Shown piece after piece: positions 56,682 through 64,000 of a stretch of 64,000 nucleotides of DNA; position 1 is the stretch's first letter, and each line of letters opens with the position of its first letter. Location of the stretch: assembly GCA_037974665.1 (NCBI GenBank), contig CM075765.1:13883501-13947500 (forward strand). Direction: 5' to 3'. A program made the position numbers and the translations under genes. The notes under the pieces were generated by a model. It was not told the DNA's origin. It made no database searches and saw only the letters and a list, made by a program, of their open reading frames with translations. The stretch is from Ehretia macrophylla (lineage: Eukaryota; Streptophyta; Magnoliopsida; Boraginales; Ehretiaceae).

Positions 56682-58997
56682 GTAACGCCCCGATCCCTCA
56701 CGAGACCGGAGGCTCTAATAGCCATGCTAATCACAACCCAATTCCAAACCCTGGGCACGAAATTTAGGAAAAAACGGGCAGAGTTTTCCCTATATATAGG
56801 ACTATCTAAAAATCTGCAAACATCAACATACAACCACAAGACCATAATCCACAACCTTAATTCATTTCATCCTTACAAGCATGTAAGTCAACTAGACAAT
56901 AAAGTAAAACAATAGAAGTTATTACATTTCAATTACCAATAACACGAACTTAAACTTTACATTATAACACAAACTCCTTCAAGCCTAACAAATACATACA
57001 AGGCCAAACCTCAAAGTAGATCATATAACAACAACTTCATACAATTCACATATAGGCATCCAACCTCAGCGTGATAGGCAACCAACAACACGGCACTCAA
57101 GGTAGTTATTCTAACTGTCCCTGAAACATTTTAAAACAAGGAATGAGTAACCAAAGTTACCCAGTGAGGGAGGTGATGCAGCATACCGGGCGTGTATGAT
57201 ATGCAAATGCAAGAAGTCATATAAATATTCAACAAGCAACAAGATTAGATAACAAGTAATTAACCACATTAAAAAGGATATGGTTCCATTGCAAGTCTTC
57301 AAACTCGAACCACAAACCATGATCATCACACAAGTGCCGACAAACCCTTACTCCTCCAAATTGGGGTACTCCGGATGTACCCTGATTCTACGACCCTTTC
57401 TCCTGAGGTAGGTCCATGCCCAGCAGGTGAACCACGCCTCTAGGGTAGTGGAGTATGCCTCAGCGAGAAGGGAATAGGCACCATGGTAGTCGAGAGAGCA
57501 CGGCAAACCCGATGCCGCCCGTGTTTCTCGACGCTACCATGTCCGAAAAGGTTGCACAACCCAAGACAAGTCCACAAGAATTCAAGATATCAAATAACAC
57601 ATAAGAGGTCGACAAAGTAGGCCGCCCTCACATATAAACATTGTATATGCACGAAATAGCTAAAAAGTCTCGAAACAAACAATCAACATAACTTCCTCCA
57701 CAATTCACTCAAATGGCTCAAATATACTTTAGATATTCAATACAATACATCATAACTCAACAACAAGTTCCAAATGCAACAAAAATTGCCAACAACTATT
57801 TTTCCCCTTTCTTTAACCAAGCTTTCTTTCTCCTATGCACGTTTCAAGGTTTCCAAATCATAGCCTAATCATACTATATTCTTAATTAAGCCCAAAGACA
57901 CCTATTAGGATCATAAAAACTCATTTTTGAAGCAAAATTTCGGGAAGGCACTGAGCGGATTTGAACTACAACTATACTAACTGAGCCCCAATTCCGCGTA
58001 ACGAAAGCACCAAAAGTGCTTCCTTACCCCAAGGATACCCAAACCATAGCCCAAACGCACCCGGATTTCTCAACGAGAAAAGTCCTTTTTTTAAAGTCGA
58101 CTAATTATGCAATTTAGCTCGGTTTTGAAAGATTCAACTTCATGTGGCCTTTCAACTAGCGTCACTAGGGCCTAGAGCATCTAATTGAAATCTCAATTCA
58201 AGCTAATTAGCAAATTTTATTCAAAACCCTAAAATGAGCACTATTCATCATCTTCTTTGTTCAATCTCTACAATTAACCATAAACTTTGATAACAAGCTT
58301 CAAAAGTTAACTCTATAGCATCTATTAAACACATAATAAACATTCATAACAAGTATTAGAGCTATAATCAACAAATCAAGAAAATTCAACAAATATGCAA
58401 CAACTTTAACTTCACAAAAAATGAAACTCCTTCACTTGTATGAAGATGTAGGCAAAGTGGTGAAGCTCCTAGGTGCTCTAGAATCCTCCCTAAGCAAGCC
58501 AAGAGCTCAACTCCAAGGTTTGATGAAGAAATTCTCCTCTTATGCCATTTTCGGATTTGCTACAGTGTTTTCAGCTTTTTTTTTTTTTTTTGGTTGAGTA
58601 ATAGCTTGTATATATTATATAAGATATATATGCAAGAGTATGTGTAATTAGTTGTGGTCAAAAGCCATTAAATCCTAGTCAACTAAGTTAAAAACTCATA
58701 CAATTGCTAACTAGTTGAAATTAAAGGTTGTTACGTACGTAACACTATTCAAGTGACCCAAATTTTTTTTTCTAAATACATGTTCCCGAGCTCGAAAATT
58801 CAAAATGACAAGTTTTCGATTCCTTTTATGGGTCATATGACTTAGAAAAAATATTAAATCGAACTTTTAAAACATTAAATTTTTTTATGAATAGTGCTCA
58901 ATAGTAAATCAATTAAACAAGAAGAGTAATGCACATAAGTTGCTCAAGTAATTTATGCAACAGTTATTTAAATGATGTGATAAAATTTCTGGGCATC
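56682..58997 (-). mobile_element. Mutator-like element, copy B
   Basis: 2316 bp inserted in the Tat reverse transcriptase, with a perfect 9-bp target duplication ACACAATCT (56673-56681; 58998-59006), the Mutator-superfamily signature. Ends on the minus strand are GATGCCCAG... and ...GGGCGTTAC. It is homologous to copy A in inverse orientation. No transposase: a non-autonomous member with very short ends. Confidence 0.85.
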
Positions 58998-59006
58998 ACA
59001 CAATCT

Positions 59007-59432
59007 CCATCCTCCTGAGGACTTGGTCACCAGCACCATGTTGGATAACCAGGTTGGGTACTGGATTTCCTTTATGTGGCCGGCGTCTACCAATTTGTCC
59101 ACCTCTTCTGCTATGATTTGTTGCTTATCATAATGGAAGTGCCTGCGCTTCTGCTTTACCAGATAGTGATTCGGGTCGGCATTCAGGTGATGCTCAATCA
59201 CTCCCGGGTCAATACCTATCATGTCAGAGGCATACCATGCAAATATGTGTTTATTTTTTAGGAGAAATTGGCTTATACCTTTCTTGAGGTCGGCAGAGAG
59301 TTCACTTCCGATTTTTGCTCTCTTTGTTTAATCGGAGAGTTCCACCTCCTGAAGGTCTTCTGCCAGGCTGCCTCTCTTAGCATCCCTCTTCTCCTCGGGC
59401 AAATCTGGTCCCCAACCAACCTGATATTTGGG
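59007..59432 (-). pseudogene. Tat reverse transcriptase, upstream part
   Basis: Minus strand. 59222-59010 reads MIGIDPGVIEHHLNADP, the typical start of a gypsy reverse transcriptase, through VDKLVDAGHIKEIQYPTWLS and SSGGWRLC, to the insertion point. 59432-59223 is the degraded protease-RT linker. Interrupted by copy B of the Mutator-like element. Confidence 0.85.
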
Positions 59433-60035
59433 TCAGAAATAGTTTTTATAACACTCCCGGGCTGAGAACTGGGCTCCGCGAATGGTGGCCGTACCGGCCT
59501 GGGTCGAGAATTTTAGGGCCTGGTAGTAGGTTGAAGGGACGGCCCTGAAATGGTTGAGTGCCACCCGACCTAAGATCCCATTGTAAGTGGAGTTGCAATC
59601 CATCACAATAAAGTTGGCTTGCATCGAAACCCGCTTATCTCCATCTTCCAGCTTTAGCGGAAGGTTGATGACCCCTTCGACTCTGTGGGCTTGCCCGGTG
59701 AAACTAGCTAAAGTGCCCCTCAATGGCCTGAGTCGGTTCCTGTCCAACCCCATTTGCTCAAAAGCGCTGGGGAATAAGACTTCTGCCGAGTTCTCGGTGT
59801 CCACCATCAGCCTCTTCACAGTGAAGTTGGCTATTTCAGCGTTGATCACCAGTGGGTCGTCATGGGGCAATATCACCCCCTCCAAGTCTTTTGAGGAGAA
59901 GGTAAGCTCCTCTATCTCCGAGGCCGGACCCCGTACCAGTCCATACTCCTTCCCAGCCTGAACATAACCCTTCCGGCCTGCCGTGGTTTTCCCACCCGAC
60001 GCCAATCCTCCTGCAATGGTTTCAATCACAGCCAA
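59433..60035 (-). pseudogene. Tat aspartic protease
   Basis: Open minus-strand stretch of 200 codons. The active-site segment reads LMVDTENSAEVLFPSAF, where retropepsins have D-[TS/N]-G; glutamate replaces the glycine, which would probably abolish activity. Downstream NFIVMDCNSTYNGILGR is the second conserved block of Tat proteases. Upstream is a Gly/Lys-rich linker from gag. Confidence 0.85.
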
Positions 60036-60158
60036 ATGTCCGCCCCCGGCCTAGCGTCTGGGTGGACTCCTCTCTCTATCTCTTTGATCGTGATTCCGGG
60101 TTGGCTGCTGATCTACGTACCTCCGGAGGTGACCTCGGGCTATCAGTGCCTCGATCTC

Positions 60159-61389
60159 CTATTTTAAGTCTTTGCACTCTTCGGTGGTATGGCTGTAGTC
60201 CATATGGTAGCAACAATATTTGGTTCTATTGCGCTTCTTAGGTTGGCCTTTCATCCTTGGAGTTGGAGGTAGGTGGTTCTGGTGCTGGATCTCCATCAGG
60301 ATCTGCTCCTTTGTTATATTAAGGGGAGTGAACATAGTGAATCGGGGGTTCTGCTTCGGCTGATGAGGCTGCTTACCTCGGTCGTTTTGGACTTTACCCC
60401 GAGGTTGGGCTTGTGAGATCTCTCCCTTCTTATTGGCTTCATTCTCCTTGTCATCATCCCTCTTCGCCTGATGGATTTCTTCCGAGTGTATGTACCCTTC
60501 TGCTCGCACCATCAGCTCGACTACAGTATCCACCGGGTTGATGGCCAAGGTGGATGTAAGGGGGCCCGACCTGAGCCCGCTCTAGTAAGCCATCAATGTC
60601 ATGAAGTCCTCCAGGTTAGGGATTCTAAGGGACTCTTCATTGAATCTGGCTGTGTAAACCCTCAAGCTTTCCCCCCTATGCTGCTTCACCAACAGCAATG
60701 TAGAAGTGTGACGGGTAGCGCGTCGGCTTCCTGCGAAGCGGGATAAGAAAGCCTCAGCCAGCTGATGAAAACTTGCAATAGAACCGGGATAAAGTTTTTG
60801 AAACCAGTCCAAGGCATTGCCAATCAGGGTAGTCGGGAATGTCTTCGTCTTCATGAGGTCGGACATGTCATGCAGAGTCATGCGGTGGTCACAGTTGAGC
60901 AAGTGGCTGGCTGGGTCGATGTCCTCATTGTAGACTGTTAGGTTGGGCATCCGATTGCCGGTGGGTAGCGGCGTGGCTAGCACCTCAGGTGATAGTGGGC
61001 TTACGCTGAGCTGGTTAATGACCTTGGCTATGACAGCCGCGATCTTGGCCTGCTTGGGGTCGGCTTGAGCTGCCCTTCTACCTCTTGCCTCCTCAGGTCC
61101 CGCCACCGGCTCCAAGAAGCCCTCCTCGTTTTGCGTCCGTTTTCGCCTTGGGTCTGGGATGCGGAATTGTGGACACGCGGGCCGCGGCGTAGCTGCTTGT
61201 AGAGGCGGGGGGGTCCCCAGCTAGCTGGGCTACCTGCTCCTTAAGTTCCTCAAGCATCCTCAGCATCATCTTTATCTCCGATGACATGTTAGAGTTGGGG
61301 TCTCCATCTGTAGTGGGGTTGGTTTGAATGGCTAAGTGTATATGTTGGCTCGCTCCAATGTCGGCTGGGGTTAGGCTTTGGCTAGGCAC
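60159..61389 (-). pseudogene. Tat gag
   Basis: Minus strand in three broken pieces. 61389-61093 is the N-terminal region with a short coiled coil (IKMMLRMLEELKEQVAQL). 61115-60582 is the retrotransposon gag core (ALDWFQKLYPGSIASFHQLAEAFLSRFAGS). 60548-60159 is basic and ends in a zinc knuckle (YCCYHMDYSHTTEECKDL). A frameshift near 61100 and a TAG after the core break it. It would form the particle shell. Confidence 0.9.
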
Positions 61390-61504
61390 CTGCGTCGTTT
61401 CGAGGTCCCTATCCGGGTTGGACGAATCCTCTACCGGTGTGCTGTGGCTTCTCGTTTGTACGATGATGGTTTCTCAATGAGTGGTGAGGATAGAAAGAAC
61501 TCCT

Positions 61505-61525
61505 TTCCCACAGACGGCGCCAAAC
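61505..61525 (-). promoter_or_regulatory. Tat primer-binding site
   Basis: Minus strand, just inside the 5' LTR: TTTGGCGCCGTCTGTGGGA. The TGGCGCC start complements the 3' end of a tRNA ending GGCGCCA, the type used by many Tat elements. Confidence 0.75.
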
Positions 61526-62000
61526 TGTCGAGGTCAGAATCTCGACGTTGAGGTTGAGAGTTACTCCTGCCGAGCTGGACTTTTCAGCTTGGCCTCCGAG
61601 TTGAACTTTTCTGGTCGGCTACTTGACCTGCACATGGAAAAAGAAGGAAAAGGCGGGGTGATGACCCGAATTTTCCCCTCGGGCGCGCGAATGATTAGTA
61701 TGTTCGAGTTGACCAAGTAGCTGAGAGCATTTAATGAGTAGTTACCTTTGAAATGTAGGGGAGGAGCTTTATTTATACTAAATTCAGACCTAACATCATT
61801 TAATGCGGTGCAGTTTTATGTCCCATCAAAACTTTATATCCCATCAGGGCAGCTGGCACTGAGGTCGGGGTTTTCCTGAGTCGGAGTGAGGCCGGATCAG
61901 CATCCAGGTTGGGCATTAGCTTTATATGCTAGGATTGGCTCAAATTAACCCGCCTCAGCTTGATGTGGGTCGCTTACCTCAGCTCGAGATCCCCTCAGCA
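61526..62000 (-). repeat. Tat 5' LTR
   Basis: 475 bp; on the minus strand starts TGCTGAGGGGATC and ends CCTCGACA. Similar to 39258-39731 with scattered SNPs. Its outer edge is next to the AATAT duplication and ~105 bp from the TATA box of the C2-domain gene. Confidence 0.93.
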
Positions 62001-62104
62001 AATATTATATTACAACCAATTGTAACGAGGCGGGTGATTTTCTTTCGATTTGTTATCACAAATAAGATCTGCAGAGAGCACCACTGTCTAAAAAATAATG
62101 TATC

Positions 62105-62112
62105 TATAAATA
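62105..62112 (+). promoter_or_regulatory. TATA box of the C2-domain gene
   Basis: TATAAATA, followed by a CT-rich leader with (CT)n (62157-62176) and (CA)n runs (62186-62220), typical of a plant 5' UTR. The Tat element ends only 105 bp upstream, so any more distal promoter has been displaced by 22.7 kb. Confidence 0.6.
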
Positions 62113-62232
62113 ACTCAACAATCCAAGACCTCCTCTCTATCCAACACCAACAGACTTGTCTCTCTCTCTCTCTCTAATTCCCTCACATACACACACAAAC
62201 AAACACACACATACACACACATTTGATTAATC

Positions 62233-62811
62233 TTGATTGGTGCTCCTCAGACTACATCCTCCTTTAGCTGTAACTTGAGAATCATAAGAGCTAAAAATAT
62301 TGAGCTCAAGCATAAAAAAGACCTATTTGTTAGGTGCTATCTCTCAGAAGGGAACAACAAAAGGGTTCAACTGAACAGCCATGAAATCTCATCAAACTCT
62401 GACTTGCACTGGAATGAGTCTTTTTCATTAGATTGTCAAGGCAATGAAGATTCCATCAACTCTCTGAAGCAAGGAAATATTATTTTCGAGCTTCGATGCA
62501 GAAGCAATTTACCAGTTCTCGGGAGCATTTGTGGGTCAGAACTGTTGGGTAGAGCTCAAATTCCATGGAAAACATTCTTGGAGTCACCGGACATGGAAAC
62601 TGAGACGTGGGTAACGATGATACCCAAGAGTAGACGTGTGCATCAAGATGTAAAGCCACCTGCAGTGCAGATAGCAATGAAAGTTGATATTGGAGAGACA
62701 AAGAGGAGGAAAAATAATGATAGGTGGGATGAATGTGGTTGCATGGATGGTGGGTGTAATTGTCTTGATTATGACAAGTTGGCACTTGGGTTTGCTTTAG
62801 AAGCCTTGTAA
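62233..62811 (+). CDS. C2-domain protein lacking a visible ATG
   Basis: 191-192 intact codons with a C2-like membrane/lipid-binding fold: CNLRIIRAKNIEL (strand 1), LFVRCYLSEGNNKRVQL, LHWNESFSLDC, IIFELRCRS, LLGRAQIPWKTFLES. The C-terminus has a Cys-rich stretch, WDECGCMDGGCNCLDYDKLAL. Such small plant C2 proteins bind phospholipid or calcium; here the calcium-binding aspartates are not obvious. No ATG occurs in frame before Met at residue ~121, and TGA precedes by nine bases. The given start is TTG at 62233, where one base change would make ATG. The start may be lost, non-AUG, or in an upstream exon joined at CTCCTCAG. Otherwise the frame is unbroken. Confidence 0.7.
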   Translation: MIGAPQTTSSFSCNLRIIRAKNIELKHKKDLFVRCYLSEGNNKRVQLNSHEISSNSDLHWNESFSLDCQGNEDSINSLKQGNIIFELRCRSNLPVLGSICGSELLGRAQIPWKTFLESPDMETETWVTMIPKSRRVHQDVKPPAVQIAMKVDIGETKRRKNNDRWDECGCMDGGCNCLDYDKLALGFALEAL

Positions 62812-64000
62812 TCAATCCACTCATCAATGGTTGGGATGAACAATTTTGATACTATTATTTATACCTTTTTAATCGTTATTCAACTCCTAGGGTTTTGAAA
62901 TTGTAAATTTTCTTCATAAATTAGTCTATCTAAAATTGAGGGGAATTTCTCACCTATTCACTATGTCTAATTTGTCTGTTAATCTTAATGCCTTCAAAGG
63001 ATGAACGATATACATAGCATAGAAAGTCCTAGCTCTTTCAGTGTCTCTCTCTCCTTCCCTTTCTCACGCACACACAAATGTTAACAAGCAACATAGGGTT
63101 GTGTTCTAAATAGGGATGTCAACGACAAATTTGAAATCCATTGGTACCAAAACTTAAACTAAATTTGATAACAGAATTGATATACTCGGTATCCATTGAG
63201 ATTTGATTTCTATGAGGAGTAACCGACAGGTATTCCCACAAGTTTTGTAATTAAAAGTTGAAAAAAAAATCAAGAACTAATTATTAATTTTTAATATATA
63301 CAAATGTATGTTTGAAGGTGTATGTATATATGTTTCCTTCTATGTACTTATATTACACACATAATACATATATAATATAATGTTTAAAGTTCACAAAAAA
63401 TAGAAGTTAATTTTTGCTATTTACGCTTTAAAATATGGGAGAGTTCGATTGTGCATGTTATGGCCACTTGGTTCATTCATGCTCCATAATGTAATTTGTT
63501 TTACCAAGCCGTATGTTCGGTTCATACTTTTCCTAAAATAAATAGTATTTTTACTACTTTTGATCTTGTTCATAAGCAGCTTTTTATTTTTATATATAGG
63601 ACTTTGATTGTCTCTTTGTATATCTACTTTATTACTATTTAAATGCGGAAGTATCTTCTTTTAAGTATTTTATGATGGAAGATCCAACAGATAGAACACA
63701 TATTGGCAAGAGCATGGATAATAATTCACAAATATGGTTGGGTGGAGTGATCGGGTAGTCAATTGTTAGGTTAAAGTTGTAGGGTGATTTGTTGTAGTTA
63801 AAGGTCCCAAGTTTAGACTTATGTTTTCCATCGTAAATATTGTCTGGCTGTTAATTGATGTGAAATATACATTGAAGTGAATCGCTGCATCACGAAATTA
63901 AAAAACTCAATATGATCCTACCTAAAATCAATATCTCGTCATCAGAAAAAATAAATAATAATAATTCACATGACTTGGCTAGTTGGCTAGTTGCCTTCCA
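62812..64000. other. Intergenic, no recognised feature
   Basis: AT-rich downstream flank of the C2-domain gene. Polyadenylation-like A/T-rich signals occur soon after the stop. I see no ORF with domain content, transposon end or RNA gene. Confidence 0.5.

Larger units (their letters stand above)
39258..62000 (-). mobile_element. Tat-lineage Ty3/gypsy retrotransposon with antisense extra gene
   Basis: Bounded by direct LTRs (39258-~39731 and 61526-62000) and a perfect 5-bp duplication AATAT (39253-39257; 62001-62005). On the minus strand: primer site, gag, protease, reverse transcriptase, RNase H, second RNase H, integrase. A large extra gene lies beyond integrase in the opposite orientation. 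Two RNase H domains and an antisense extra ORF are recognised features of the Tat/Ogre/Retand group. The 22.7 kb include two Mutator-like insertions (about 12.96 kb in all, counting a nested CACTA). Removing them leaves about 9.8 kb. Frameshifts and stops make it defective. Confidence 0.93.

Noticed and set aside
43025..58997. Mutator-like copies A and B as very long solo LTRs (ends TG...CA)
   Set aside because: Copy B has a perfect 9-bp target duplication when its ends are set at GATGCCC/GTTAC, whereas the TG...CA borders give no 5-bp duplication.

Overview
The window is nuclear DNA from a flowering plant, almost certainly a eudicot: AT-rich, with intron-containing genes and many layers of nested plant transposons (Ty1/copia, Ty3/gypsy Tat lineage, CACTA, hAT, Mutator-like, LINE, SINE, TRIM). 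No species marker is visible. The most informative host content is a T2 ribonuclease gene of the S-RNase type about 1.5 kb downstream of, and on the same strand as, an intact single-exon SLF/SFB-like F-box gene. Those are the two partners of S-RNase-based self-incompatibility, so the left half looks like part of an S-locus or a derelict S-locus-like region.

Layout. 1-3802 (continuing at 14570-15531) is one copy of a segmental duplication: a wrecked RNase T2 gene, an 863-bp hAT-like element and a minus-strand LINE fragment. A 10.8-kb Sirevirus-type copia element (3803-14564, 5-bp target duplication) sits in that LINE. Then come more LINE debris, a tandem array built from a LINE RNase H segment (16091-20283), a tRNA-derived SINE (20596-20728), a fold-back MITE (about 21070-21405) and the F-box gene (22284-23495). 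24730-30186 is the second copy of the duplication, with a nearly complete three-exon RNase T2 gene (25029-26190), the same hAT-like element and the same LINE, here carrying a 576-bp TRIM. The only visible defect of the second RNase gene is a stop codon in the signal-peptide region.

30187-39257 is gene-free. It holds a CACTA-like element that has lost its left end, a long hairpin, microsatellites and the 3' end of another LTR element. 39258-62000 is one Tat-lineage Ty3/gypsy element, minus strand, with matching 5-bp target duplications. It has gag, protease, reverse transcriptase, two RNase H domains, integrase and an oppositely oriented extra gene with its own TATA box and introns. It has been invaded twice by the same Mutator-like family (43025-53671 and 56682-58997, opposite orientations). 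The first of these was in turn invaded by an 8.2-kb CACTA element (44324-52509) whose core is a 335-bp satellite-like array with a long hairpin in every unit. The Tat element landed about 100 bp upstream of the TATA box of a C2-domain gene (62233-62811), which has no visible ATG start.

In short, the host genes are RNase T2 (two copies, one wrecked), one F-box gene and one C2-domain gene; nearly everything else is mobile DNA whose nesting order can be read from target duplications and from the two duplicated segments.
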